Assembly (NCBI RefSeq): GCF_014202345.1
Contig: NZ_JACHGO010000005.1
Coordinates: 1 to 64,000, forward strand
Origin: Desulfovibrio intestinalis
GTDB lineage: Bacteria; Desulfobacterota; Desulfovibrionia; Desulfovibrionales; Desulfovibrionaceae
Length of the DNA: 64,000 nt
Direction of reading: 5' to 3'
The translations under genes and the position numbers were made by a program. Of the stretch, positions 15,357 through 24,272 are shown piece by piece (the first letter of the stretch is position 1; every line of letters begins with the position of its first letter). The notes under the pieces were generated by a model that did not search any database, was not told the origin of the DNA, and saw only the letters and a list, made by a program, of their open reading frames with translations.

Positions 15357-17306
15357 CTACCTTCCCGCGTATTCCCAGATAATCTGACCTGTCTTTTCCG
15401 TGCCATAGCCTCCCATACTTTCAACCGTCTTGCGGAAGGATTCACTGCGTATGACATCCAGCAGGGCCTGCATGGCTTCCATTGCTAAAAAACGTCGTGG
15501 AATGACCAGATCGTATTCCTCCATGCCAACAGGAACAAAGGGGAGCCCCAGAGCATTGGCGGCGGCCCTGACAGCGAGGCCGGCGTCTGCCCGGCCGGAA
15601 AGCACGGCAGCGGCCACGTTCATATGGGTATATTCCTCGTCACGATATCCCTTGATGCCAGTGGAGGAAATTCCCAGGCTGGCCAGACGGTAGTCAAGCA
15701 GCACGCGGGTGCCGCTGCCGCGCTGGCGATTGATAAATCGCACATCCTGCCGGGCCAAATCTTCTATGCCGTTGATGTACAGAGGGTTGCCGGGCGCTGT
15801 CAAAATGCCTTGCTCCCTGTCCACAAGGCGTAGAAGTACTGTGGGTTCTTCAAGATTTTCTTCAATGGCCTTGCGATTATACACGCCGTCTTCCGCGTCG
15901 AGCAAGTGACTGCCCGCCAGATGGCACTGCCCACGCCGCAACGCCATCAGGCCGCCCAATGATCCCACATGGGCAGAAGTCAGGCGGAATCCGGGGTAGG
16001 TCTTGCGCAACAGGCTGTCGAGCATATCCAGGGTATTGTCATGACTGCCTATGGCGAGCAGCGCCCCTGCAAGAGCCGTCTCCGGGCGCAGCAACTCAAC
16101 GGTTACCGGCTCTCCGGCATCACAGCCTTCGCTGTCTCGCGGAATGCAGATAATGCCGTCTGCGCGGCTCAGGCTTGTAATGGTTCCTGCGCCGCGTGGC
16201 AGGGGCACAGCCACTATGGAGCCACCAACAAGGCCGAGTTTGACTCTCAGTCGCTCTTCCATTCCGGGGCGCGAAGGCAGCGGATTGTAGGGAACAGCAA
16301 GAACTTTCCGGCGTTCGCTGACAGAGCGTTTCTGCCACAAGGCAAGCAAATGTAAGACAAATTCTTCCATGGCGATGCCAGCCGAAACCGGATAGCCCGG
16401 TACGCCGATAACGGGCCTGCCTCGCACTACGGCCAGTACCGTGGGTTTGCCGGGCATAACCGAAATGCCGTGCACCAGTACTTCCCCCAGTGATTCCAGC
16501 ACATGGGCGGTGTAGTCGTGGCTGCCTGCCGAGGAACCGGCATTGAGGATGATCATGTCTGCCCCGGCATCAAGGGCGTTTGTGATGGCGGCGGCAATGG
16601 CAGTCGGTTCATCTGGAACTACGGGCAAAACCGTTGCATCGCCTCCGGCTTCGGTAATCATGGCTGAGAAAATCAGGGAGTTGAACTCGGGCAGCACCCG
16701 GCCAGCGCGCAGGTCTTCTTCTCGCGCTTCAGACAGGGGCACTATTTCCGAACCACTGGGCACGATGGAAACGCGGGGCCGGACGAATACAGGCACTTCA
16801 AGTACGCCACCCGCCGCCAATGCGCCCAGGTCGTATGGTCCTATACAGGTTCCAGGCGGCAGGATTATTTCTGTGGCCACCATATCTTCGCCAAGCTTTC
16901 GCACATGCTGCCAGGGGAAAGTGGCTTTTTCAATGATGGCCCACTGTGTTTCCCCGACGGTTTCCGTGTTGAGATTTTCCATCATGATGACGGCATTTAA
17001 GCCCTGAGGCAGGGGATGGCCGGTATTTATCCAGTGAGCCTTTTTACCCAGTTCAAGGCGCAAAGGGTTGCGGGCCGAAGCGGAAAACGTATCTTCGGCA
17101 CTGACCGCAATACCGTCCATGGCTGCGCCGTGAAAGGCCGGAGAGGACCGTTGTGCCTCAACAGCCCGGCTGAGTACACGGTGCAGCGCATCAGGCAGAG
17201 CTACATTTTCTTCCGCCAGAGTATGGGAGTGGGCGTGTAGACGCTCAAACCAGAGAATTCTAGCTTCATCGGGCGTGAGCAGGGTCAGATAGGTATTGCG
17301 TTTCAA
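15357..17306 (-). CDS. moeA: MoeA with C-terminal periplasmic-binding-like domain
   Basis: A 649-residue fusion. Residues 1 to about 400 are MoeA, the metal-insertion enzyme for molybdo- or tungsto-pterin: PAFHGAAMDGIAV, NTGHPLPQGLNAVIMMENL, IVPSGSEIVPL, NAGSSAGSHDYT, VMPGKPTVLA and VIGVPGYPVSA are all present. Residues from about 420 form a PBP-like domain (LLAIGSHDNTLDMLDSLL ... GRADAGLAVRAAANALGLPFVPV), resembling the oxyanion-binding fold of molybdate binding proteins. No signal peptide is seen, so this is a cytoplasmic metal sensor or handler. It is encoded next to a plain MoeA, in the same direction. Confidence 0.9.
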   Translation of the reverse strand: MKRNTYLTLLTPDEARILWFERLHAHSHTLAEENVALPDALHRVLSRAVEAQRSSPAFHGAAMDGIAVSAEDTFSASARNPLRLELGKKAHWINTGHPLPQGLNAVIMMENLNTETVGETQWAIIEKATFPWQHVRKLGEDMVATEIILPPGTCIGPYDLGALAAGGVLEVPVFVRPRVSIVPSGSEIVPLSEAREEDLRAGRVLPEFNSLIFSAMITEAGGDATVLPVVPDEPTAIAAAITNALDAGADMIILNAGSSAGSHDYTAHVLESLGEVLVHGISVMPGKPTVLAVVRGRPVIGVPGYPVSAGIAMEEFVLHLLALWQKRSVSERRKVLAVPYNPLPSRPGMEERLRVKLGLVGGSIVAVPLPRGAGTITSLSRADGIICIPRDSEGCDAGEPVTVELLRPETALAGALLAIGSHDNTLDMLDSLLRKTYPGFRLTSAHVGSLGGLMALRRGQCHLAGSHLLDAEDGVYNRKAIEENLEEPTVLLRLVDREQGILTAPGNPLYINGIEDLARQDVRFINRQRGSGTRVLLDYRLASLGISSTGIKGYRDEEYTHMNVAAAVLSGRADAGLAVRAAANALGLPFVPVGMEEYDLVIPRRFLAMEAMQALLDVIRSESFRKTVESMGGYGTEKTGQIIWEYAGR

Positions 17307-17346
17307 GGTTTGCCTCCACGAAAATTGGGCTCAGGTGCCGGACATT

Positions 17347-18621
17347 CTACTGAAAAAGCTCTATCATGACTATGTCTCCCGCATCAAAGCCTTCGCGGTT
17401 TTCAGCGCAAATCAGAAGGCCATCCGCAGCGGTCATGCCTGTTATGAGGCCGGAGACACCCATGATTGGTTCCGCCTCATACAACGCTGAAACTTCCTTG
17501 TCGGTATGGGAATTGGTCTGCGGGAGCATGTTCAGGCGAACTCGCAGATAATCGCGGCGTCCCTGGGCTGAAGCGACGGATCGCGCCAACCTGGCTGGAA
17601 TACAAGGGGAAATTGCTGTTGAAATTTGCCCCTGAAGGTGATGCAATAAAGGGGTGAGAAAAACACGCGCGCAAACAAGGGCGCTGGCGACGTGCCCTGG
17701 AAGGCCCATGAGGCAGACTGTGCGTCCGTCCATGACAGCACGGGCCAGAATAAAGGGCTTGCCAGGGCTGATGGCCACCCCGTGGGTCAAAATTTCGCCC
17801 CCAGGCAGAGCGGCAAAGGCTTCAACCGTATGGTCACGCATACCGGCTGATGATCCGCCTGAAACCACAATGACATCATACTGGACGGCAAGCTTGGCAA
17901 GGGTCGCCCTGAGGTCGTCCGCATCGTCACGCACAAGTCCGGTTCGTTGGGCCTGGCCGCCTGCTTCGCGGCACAGGGCGGTGAGGCTGTACGCATTGAC
18001 ATCACGGATTTTACCCGGCGGTGGCGTTTCAGTTGCGGGAACAATCTCATCACCGGTGGAAAGCACGGCTACACGTGGGCTGCATCTCACGCCGATTGTG
18101 TTGACGCCGAATGCCGCCAGAAGCCCCACATCCTGAGGCCGCAGGCGATGCCCGGCGGGCAGTAGAGGTGCGCCGGCCGTAGCGTCATCATCACGCAGAA
18201 TCACATTGTCGCCTGGGGCCTGGCTGCGGGTGAGCTCAATCAACTTGCCTCCGGCAGGGCGGGAATACTCCACCATGGCTACACAGTCCGCACCCTGTGG
18301 CAACATGCCGCCTGTGAGAATGCGCGCGGCTTGCCCTTCCTGAATGACGATTTCTGGGGCTGCGCCCATGGGGCAGTCGCCCACGCACTCCACCAGAGCC
18401 GGGCTGCCTTCTTGAGCGCCGAACAGATCCCGCGCACGCACGGCGTAGCCGTCTACAGTGGAACGGTCAAAGCCGGGCAAATCGGCGGGGGCGGTAAATG
18501 CGCAGGTCAGATGGCGATTTAGTGCATTATCAAGAAGAACCTGTTCCTCCCCCAGGACTGGAAAAGTACGGATATGCTTAATGACCGTTTCCACAGATTG
18601 TAAGGTCAGAAAAGGTTTCAC
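17347..18621 (-). CDS. moeA: Molybdopterin/tungstopterin metal insertion protein MoeA
   Basis: A 424-residue MoeA of normal length. Visible motifs are LPGFDRSTVDGYAVRA (substrate loop), ILTGGMLPQGADCVAMVE, VLSTGDEIVPA, VSGGSSAGMRDHTVEAFA, HGVAISPGKPFILA and LMGLPGHVASALV. It ligates the oxyanion to adenylylated pterin. It is the first gene of a minus-strand pair; the stop is 40 bp from the MoeA-PBP start. Two MoeA copies beside a tungstate transporter and a tungsten enzyme suggest that one handles tungsten and the other molybdenum, as proposed in tungsten-using organisms. Which is which cannot be read here. Confidence 0.92.
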   Translation of the reverse strand: MKPFLTLQSVETVIKHIRTFPVLGEEQVLLDNALNRHLTCAFTAPADLPGFDRSTVDGYAVRARDLFGAQEGSPALVECVGDCPMGAAPEIVIQEGQAARILTGGMLPQGADCVAMVEYSRPAGGKLIELTRSQAPGDNVILRDDDATAGAPLLPAGHRLRPQDVGLLAAFGVNTIGVRCSPRVAVLSTGDEIVPATETPPPGKIRDVNAYSLTALCREAGGQAQRTGLVRDDADDLRATLAKLAVQYDVIVVSGGSSAGMRDHTVEAFAALPGGEILTHGVAISPGKPFILARAVMDGRTVCLMGLPGHVASALVCARVFLTPLLHHLQGQISTAISPCIPARLARSVASAQGRRDYLRVRLNMLPQTNSHTDKEVSALYEAEPIMGVSGLITGMTAADGLLICAENREGFDAGDIVMIELFQ

Positions 18622-18784
18622 GCGGGCCTCCGGATGGCAGTCTTCGGGGTGGATAACCCTTTAAATTTAACTGCAAATATTGCCAAAGAGCAATACATAA
18701 AGGCAAAAAAAATAGCCACGGCTTTGATCGCCTAACAAAGCAGTTCAATTGCGGTTTGGCCGTAGATCGCCCTTAAGTATAACA

Positions 18785-19316
18785 ATGGATAAACTTGATA
18801 AATACATGACAACAAAGCATTCTAAAGTACTATCTGTACGCCTTGATATTCAGAATGAACAAGGAAGCAATGATACGCTCAGTTACAAGGAGCTGACCAG
18901 AGTCATTGAACATGACAACCGCTAGATAGATTCATGCTTTAAAAATGGGAAAAATGATCCAGATATGCACTATGTCTGGTCATCAGAGAAAAAGAGCCCA
19001 AAAGACAAACCACATTACCATCTCAACATCTTTGTAAATGGCAACGCCATACAAAATGGTTATTCCATCAAAGAAACCTTTACGAAGGCTGTGCAGCGTA
19101 GACTAAACACAGATAACGAAGGTTTGGTCAATTTTTTTTGCCAGTAATGGGGCCAAGGGTAAACTCATAGAACGCAATTCCACCGACGTTGAAGAGCAGA
19201 TGGGTGACGTGGTGTATACCGCCAGCTATCTGGCCAAGACCCGGTCAAAGGAATTCAACTCCAAGGGGTCTCATGTATCTTCGCGCACACGCATACGTGA
19301 AAAACAGGTATCCTAG
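18785..19316 (+). pseudogene. Broken YfjJ/inovirus Gp2-like replication gene
   Basis: The reading frame from ATG at 18785 gives HSKVLSVRLDIQNEQ and YKELTRVIEHDNR, stops at an in-frame TAG (18923), resumes with DMHYVWSSEKK and KPHYHLNIFVNG, then shifts frame at a run of eight Ts (19132-19139). It continues as GKLIERNSTDVEEQMGDVVY and TASYLAKTRSKEF to a stop at 19316. The HYVW...KPHYH layout is that of YagK/YfjJ C-terminal and inovirus Gp2-type proteins found on phage-like elements. Two independent lesions make it a pseudogene. Confidence 0.75.
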
Positions 19317-19566
19317 CCGAAAAAATCGGCCATCGTCCACTCCCGGTCTTGATATCACGGGCAAGGGCCAAGAGGCATCAGTAGACGTTACTACGGTAGA
19401 AATGCGCCCAGCACACGTGATGAGTTCTGCATGGCTCTGGGGATTACAAAATAGCGGTGACTGGTGGGGGCTGCCTGCATGACAGCCCCTATCTTTTGTC
19501 ATTGTAAGCAATAGTATGTATTCCCACACATGCCCTCATCCACCCAACTCACCAGCAGGAGGCCAC

Positions 19567-19866
19567 ATGCAACACAGAAATTGGCATCACGACTTTGAAT
19601 ATAGCGACAGGCTGATAAATACCGGCATCGGTACAGAGGAATTCTTCAAAGCAATCGAGGTGGCCTTACCCCCGGTGGTTTCCAGAGCAGAGCTGGCACG
19701 AATTACCGGCGGCCTCATTTCTGCAAAGACGCTTAGCAATGAAGATGCGCTGCAAAAAGGTCCAAGGGAGCGCGTCAGAGCCGGGGCCAAGGTCGGCTAT
19801 ACTAAGGCGTCCGCCATCGCTTACTTACGCAAAAAGATTAAGTATTTGCAGCAACACAAATGTTAA
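19567..19866 (+). CDS. Excisionase/AlpA-like small DNA-binding protein
   Basis: A 99-residue protein related to the product at 560-814, sharing LPPVVSRAELARITGGL and KTLSNEDALQKGP followed by a basic C-terminal segment ending in LRKKIKYL. The start lies after AGGAGG (CAGCAGGAGGCCAC before ATG). It lies just after the broken YfjJ-like gene, a pairing common in small phage-like elements, so both probably came in together. It may regulate excision or act as a small repressor. No operator could be assigned. The 250 bp that follow, up to the tonB end, contain nothing I can support. Confidence 0.6.
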   Translation: MQHRNWHHDFEYSDRLINTGIGTEEFFKAIEVALPPVVSRAELARITGGLISAKTLSNEDALQKGPRERVRAGAKVGYTKASAIAYLRKKIKYLQQHKC

Positions 19867-20120
19867 CTATTTAAACTGCACAGCGTATTCTTTGGTCGTG
19901 GGGTCTTTTTGTTTGTCCCCTGCCTGATTGCTTATCTATGATATATCGGATGGTTGAACAGCATGTATGATCTACTGTCCAATGCGAAAAATTCTGCGAC
20001 CTTTGTAGTCATGAGTGTCATGGGCAGTAAATTCAAAGAGAATCAAGTGAGCAAAATAGAATGCGGTCCGATAACGCTTTTGCGCACCCCGGTATCCTGT
20101 TCATTGATCTCCGTCGCACC

Positions 20121-20984
20121 TCACTGCAGCCGGAAATCAAAGGGCAGCAAGACTACCGTATTAGCCACAATCCCTTTAATTTTTCCCGGTTTGAAACGTA
20201 ATCGTTGGGCAGCCTCTAGTGACGCCTCTTCAAAGTAACCTTCAGGTTTTGCGGAAACTACCGTGCACTGTTGCGGTAAACCTGAGGTATCCACAATTAT
20301 TTTTACAACTACAGACCCCTGAATGCGCTTGTGTTTGGCGCTGGAAGGATACTGTGGCGCAACGCGCTTGGTGATGGCCGGGGGACTGTCCACCGTTCCG
20401 GCCTGATATGCTGTATATTCTCCCGCAGATATGGCCTGCGGGCCGGAAGTTTGCCTTGCAGTGACATCTTGAGCAGGTAACCCAGCTGAAGCTGTGCCGG
20501 TAGTTTCAGTAGCGCGCTCTGTATCATCGGCAGAAAAGGACGGTGATTTTCTGGCCTCATTGTTGGGATGTCCCGTTATATGTTCAGATGGCGCCGAGTC
20601 TTTTTTTCGTTTTTTTGCACTAATGGGTATGGATTTTTCTTCTGTTGAAGCCCGCGCAGGTTTAGACGCGATAGGAAGGGCTTTGTCGTTCGCTTTAGGT
20701 TCATGCCTCACCTTAGCCACGGGCTCCACCGCTGAATCCGCTTTAACTGTAGGAATTGTTTTCTGAACTGCTGTCCCTTGTGCATAAAACGCATCCACAA
20801 GGGTAACATGGTGTGCATCCATTTGCAGGTGTTCTGCTTCATAAAAAAAGGCCAAGCCCGTTCCTACCAGCGCAGTGTGCAGGCACAAGGAACAGAGTAC
20901 GCTGCCCAAACCGCGCGTTTTGGCGGACTTCTCTTCAAACACCTGTTCTGGCAATGTTAACAATTCTGCCATATGGGGTACCAC
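20121..20984 (-). CDS. tonB: TonB energy-transducing protein
   Basis: A 287-residue TonB. A single transmembrane anchor lies near residues 27-48 (LGSVLCSLCLHTALVGTGLA), a variable Pro/Lys/Ala-rich periplasmic linker follows, and the C-terminal domain carries VAPQYPSSAKHKRIQGSVVVK and LEAAQRLRFKPG, the usual TonB_C marks. It would couple the proton motive force, through ExbBD encoded elsewhere, to the TonB-dependent receptor encoded in this region. The start is uncertain: GTG at 20984 or ATG at 20972, neither with a good ribosome binding site. A 147-bp gap separates it from the ABC permease gene, so it may have its own promoter. Confidence 0.85.
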   Translation of the reverse strand: MVPHMAELLTLPEQVFEEKSAKTRGLGSVLCSLCLHTALVGTGLAFFYEAEHLQMDAHHVTLVDAFYAQGTAVQKTIPTVKADSAVEPVAKVRHEPKANDKALPIASKPARASTEEKSIPISAKKRKKDSAPSEHITGHPNNEARKSPSFSADDTERATETTGTASAGLPAQDVTARQTSGPQAISAGEYTAYQAGTVDSPPAITKRVAPQYPSSAKHKRIQGSVVVKIIVDTSGLPQQCTVVSAKPEGYFEEASLEAAQRLRFKPGKIKGIVANTVVLLPFDFRLQ

Positions 20985-21131
20985 GTAGGTTCATATGCTA
21001 AGATATGTCAGTGTAAAGCGGGTTCCTGTCTATTAAGTGATCTGACGGCATCAGGAGCTTCGTGGCACCTCAGTGAATTTACCATTGGAGCTTTGCTCCT
21101 GTGCAAAGGTACCAACCAGTGTAAAGTTGCT

Positions 21132-21953
21132 TTAATGAGACGGATGGACACCTTGTTTTTTTGGCGAAAGCCACATGGCAATGACGAGTATGCTGGCAGA
21201 AAGCAGCACGATCGCCGCCCCTGGCGGCACTGCCCAATAAAAGGACAGCCCAAGCCCGAGCGTAGATGCAATGGCGCCAAACAAAGCAGAAAGCCAGAAC
21301 ATGTAGCTAAGGCTGTACGTCAGCTGCAGGGCTGTAGCCGCTGGCGTGACAATAAGCGCATAAATCAACAGTCCACCGATGGCCTTGAGGGCAAAGGCCA
21401 CGCCTAGCCCCAGCAGAATAAGGCAGGCGTAGTAGATTTTACGCACCGGAATGCCTGCGGCTGCAGCAGCATGCCTCTGTCCCATAATGGCCTCAATTTC
21501 TTTGAAAAAAAGAAAAATAAATAGAAATATCAGCAAGCCTGCTCCAGCCATAAGCTGTAAGTCAAAAATAGTGACGGAAAGCAAGCTTCCCCAGATGAGG
21601 CTGAGCCCTTCGGTCTTGGCCCCCGGCATAAGCCCCAGCGCCAGCATGGCCAGACTCATAACCACGGCAAAAACAACCCCCATTGCAGTGTCCAGACTGA
21701 ATCCTGGCCTTTCAGCCAGTGGACCGACTGCCGAAGCCGCTCCCAAACTGGCCACAAGGGCGCCTGCTAGTGGGGGTAGCCCCAACCACAGCCCCAAAAG
21801 CGCCCCGGCAAATGAGGCATGTGAAACGCACATGCCTACAAGACTCATCCGCCAAAGCACTACAAAAACGCCCATAGCGCCACAGACGGCCCCTCCGATG
21901 AGGGCCATGAGGAGCGCCCTTTGCAAAAAGGCATAGTAAAAAAACTCTTCCAT
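21132..21953 (-). CDS. TroC/ZnuB-type metal ABC transporter, permease
   Basis: A 273-residue permease with about eight hydrophobic helices of the ABC-3 family that carries Zn, Mn, Fe or related ions: ALIGGAVCGAMGVFVVLWRM near the start, SHASFAGALLG, and later ALKAIGGLLIYALIVTPAATA, the family's conserved stretch. ATG at 21953 was chosen because AAGGTAA lies eight bases before it; a longer frame would overlap the ATPase gene. It is the last gene of the receptor-methyltransferase-SBP-ATPase-permease series. Context with NikR-like sites suggests nickel as the substrate, but the family alone does not define the metal. Confidence 0.88.
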   Translation of the reverse strand: MEEFFYYAFLQRALLMALIGGAVCGAMGVFVVLWRMSLVGMCVSHASFAGALLGLWLGLPPLAGALVASLGAASAVGPLAERPGFSLDTAMGVVFAVVMSLAMLALGLMPGAKTEGLSLIWGSLLSVTIFDLQLMAGAGLLIFLFIFLFFKEIEAIMGQRHAAAAAGIPVRKIYYACLILLGLGVAFALKAIGGLLIYALIVTPAATALQLTYSLSYMFWLSALFGAIASTLGLGLSFYWAVPPGAAIVLLSASILVIAMWLSPKKQGVHPSH

Positions 21954-21990
21954 TGGATTACCTTGCACAGATAGTTTCAAGCACCATGCT

Positions 21991-22767
21991 TCAAAATAGG
22001 GCGGCTTTTCTTCCGTCACAGTCCGCAATCTGAATGGGTACATCATAAAGAGTACTTAAAAGTTTCGGTTCCATCGCATCTTGCACCTCCCCCTGCCAGA
22101 GAAGGCGGCCTTCCCGAAGCATGGCCACCTTTTGCGCCAAACTGAAGACGGCATTGAGGTCGTGGGTGACCATCACTACGGTGAGGGAGAATTCCTGGCG
22201 TAGTGCAGCCACAGTCGTGCAAATATCCCTCTGGGCTCGCCAGTCGAGTGCGGCTGTGGGTTCATCCAGCAACAGCATTTCCGGTTCTTGGGCCAGAGCG
22301 CGGGCCAGGGCCACACGCTGCCGTTCACCGCCCGAAAGCTGGCCTATGGGACGCGAAGCCAGATTCGCCAATCCCACAACGTCCAGCGCTCGCATGGCAA
22401 GTTTTTTTTCTTTTTGTCCAGCGCGCCGGAAAAGCCCCAAGCGTCCATAAGTTCCGCTCAACACGGAGGCAAAAACTGAAAGTGGCATTTTGGGATCAAG
22501 GTCTGTGGCCTGAAAGACATGAGCTATTTTCAGTCGTGCTTCCCGGGCGTTTTGTGGGGTGACGGCTTTACCAGCGTAGGTAACCGCGCCTGAGTCATAC
22601 TGCGTCAAACCGTTAAACAGACCGATCAAAGTAGATTTTCCCGCGCCATTGGGACCGATTACCGTCCAAAATTCACCTGCGGACACGTTCAAGCAGATGT
22701 CGTGTAATACGGCGCGGCATCCATAGCTAACGTGCACGTTGTGTAAGACGGCAAGACTTTTCGACAC
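21991..22767 (-). CDS. TroB/ZnuC-type metal ABC transporter, ATPase
   Basis: A 258-residue ABC ATPase with Walker A GPNGAGKSTLI, Q-loop HVFQATDL, signature QLSGGERQRVALARALAQ, Walker B MLLLDEPTAALD and switch His in VTHDL. The best match is the metal-ion ABC group used with TroA-type binding proteins. Its stop is 37 bp from the permease start, and it begins 9 bp after the binding-protein stop. It energises import of a metal, probably nickel by context. Confidence 0.9.
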   Translation of the reverse strand: MSKSLAVLHNVHVSYGCRAVLHDICLNVSAGEFWTVIGPNGAGKSTLIGLFNGLTQYDSGAVTYAGKAVTPQNAREARLKIAHVFQATDLDPKMPLSVFASVLSGTYGRLGLFRRAGQKEKKLAMRALDVVGLANLASRPIGQLSGGERQRVALARALAQEPEMLLLDEPTAALDWRAQRDICTTVAALRQEFSLTVVMVTHDLNAVFSLAQKVAMLREGRLLWQGEVQDAMEPKLLSTLYDVPIQIADCDGRKAALF

Positions 22768-22776
22768 GGTTTCTCC

Positions 22777-23595
22777 TTATAGCTTGGACAGTTGGGCCAC
22801 GTTGGCCTGTAACAAGCTGAAGTAGTCTGGCACGTCGTCAGCAGAGCCGGGGAAATTGGAAAGTACCACATGCGGGACGCCAAGTTCGAGCGCCAGTGGC
22901 AGTCCGGCGTCCATTCCACTTTGATAATTGTCTATGACGCCGCAAACTTTTTTTCCTTTTGTATCCGTCATAATAGAGGCTAACTCTCGGGCATTGATTT
23001 CTTCAATGCGTCCGAAGGAACGCAGCACGCTAAAGCCCGCCCATTGCACAAATTCTGACTGCATGGCGGCAACAATAACGGGTTTTCCTGCGACAGCCCT
23101 GAGGTGTTCCCGGCATTCACGATCAGCCTGGGTAACTTTTTCAATGCGCTGTCGCGTTCTTTGCTGAATGGTCTCTGCCTTCTGCGGAGCAACGGCACAC
23201 AAGGCTTCGGCTATCTCCAGCACCGCTTGTTTTTGTATTTCCGGAATGAGCCAACTTCCCTTCGGGCTTATGGCAACAAGCTTCAGCGAGGCATTGCCCA
23301 CTGCATCCAGCATGGTGGTCACTTGCAGCATGTGGCGCTGAAAGGGATGTATCAGCACAAGGTCAGCTTTGGCGGCAAATACAAAATCCTGGGTTTTGGC
23401 ATTCTCGTGGCCCGGGCAACTGGAGCCCTGAATGATGGTGATCACCTCGCTGTCGCCAGCGGTGAGATCATTGACAATATCAGTTATCAACGACGTGCCT
23501 GCGACGACCCTCAGCGGTTCAGCGGCAAAGGCCGCAGTGAAGGTAAAAAGACTTAATAAAAGGATGCTGGGCAGGGCAAAAATTAAACGGCGCAT
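22777..23595 (-). CDS. TroA/ZnuA-like periplasmic metal-binding protein
   Basis: A 272-residue cluster A-I binding protein. A signal peptide with the hydrophobic core ILLLSLFTFTAAFA spans about 24 residues. Metal-binding candidates are the His in CPGHENAKTQD (about residue 63), the His in LIHPFQRHM, a Glu/Asp in QSEFVQWAGF, and the late Asp in VIDNYQSGMD. The first site has GHE where zinc-type ZnuA often has HDYE, and there is no His-rich loop, so the metal may not be zinc. It lies in the NikR-like-site operon, which points to nickel. Confidence 0.85.
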   Translation of the reverse strand: MRRLIFALPSILLLSLFTFTAAFAAEPLRVVAGTSLITDIVNDLTAGDSEVITIIQGSSCPGHENAKTQDFVFAAKADLVLIHPFQRHMLQVTTMLDAVGNASLKLVAISPKGSWLIPEIQKQAVLEIAEALCAVAPQKAETIQQRTRQRIEKVTQADRECREHLRAVAGKPVIVAAMQSEFVQWAGFSVLRSFGRIEEINARELASIMTDTKGKKVCGVIDNYQSGMDAGLPLALELGVPHVVLSNFPGSADDVPDYFSLLQANVAQLSKL

Positions 23596-23603
23596 GCAAC
23601 CTC

Positions 23604-24212
23604 CTATTTTATGGCAAAGAAGTAATAATGGTTGGCAGTTTCATCGGCATTGGTATGTGCGAAGCCAGCCTCAAGAAAAAGAAGTCGCATACCCGTTGGG
23701 CAGGGTAAGTGGTCACCCTCTACTGCATGGTGCTTGTCGTGCAATGCATTGAGTTTTTCTCTGCCGTCAATGTGCAGGACATAGGCCCTTCCACCGTTTT
23801 TCAGCACGCGATAAAATTCTTTGACTGCCGCAGGTTTGTCGCTGAAATGGGGAAAGGCAGAAAAGCAGACCAGAACGTCAATGCTTGCATCTGGCAGAGG
23901 CATTGATTCGGCTTTGGCATGAAATGTCTGAACATCGGGGAAACGAGTAGAGACGCTTTGAAGCATGATCTTGGAAGCGTCCAGAGCAAAAAGCTGCGCG
24001 TCTTTGCCCGCGTGCTTGCGTAAAAATGGTTGTAGTACCCCCTCACCACAGCCAACATCCAAAATGTTCATGCCGTTACTGAGAGCCAATCCGGCAACCA
24101 TGTGATCCACTTGCACGAGTTTTTCAGGTGTATAATTTCGTTCTTCCCACTGGCAGGCATGTGCATCAAAGAAACGTGTTCGCTGTGTATTGCGCTCAGA
24201 ACTATCTGCCAT
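23604..24212 (-). CDS. SAM-dependent methyltransferase (type 11) in the metal-uptake operon
   Basis: A 202-residue class I methyltransferase: motif I is NILDVGCGEGVLQPF, motif II is LFALDASKIML, motif IV-like is IDVLVCFSAFPHF, and the post-motif is EFYRVLKNGGRAYVLH. The start at 24212 follows GGAGGG. The substrate is unknown. Its place between the receptor and the TroA-like transporter genes, and a second methyltransferase at the end of the nik operon, suggest a role in metal-chelator chemistry or transport. A hairpin just upstream may limit its expression relative to the receptor. Confidence 0.82.
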   Translation of the reverse strand: MADSSERNTQRTRFFDAHACQWEERNYTPEKLVQVDHMVAGLALSNGMNILDVGCGEGVLQPFLRKHAGKDAQLFALDASKIMLQSVSTRFPDVQTFHAKAESMPLPDASIDVLVCFSAFPHFSDKPAAVKEFYRVLKNGGRAYVLHIDGREKLNALHDKHHAVEGDHLPCPTGMRLLFLEAGFAHTNADETANHYYFFAIK

Positions 24213-24229
24213 ACAACCCTCCAAAGAAA

Positions 24230-24265
24230 ACGTGCAACCGATGCCTAAAGGCATCGGTTGCACGT
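24230..24265 (-). terminator. Intrinsic terminator/attenuator after the receptor gene
   Basis: A perfect 16-bp stem (ACGTGCAACCGATGCC) around a 4-base loop, directly after the receptor stop, followed on the minus strand by TTTTCTTT. It should stop most transcripts before the methyltransferase and ABC genes, leaving the receptor most abundant. Confidence 0.8.
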
Positions 24266-24272
24266 GCTTGCG

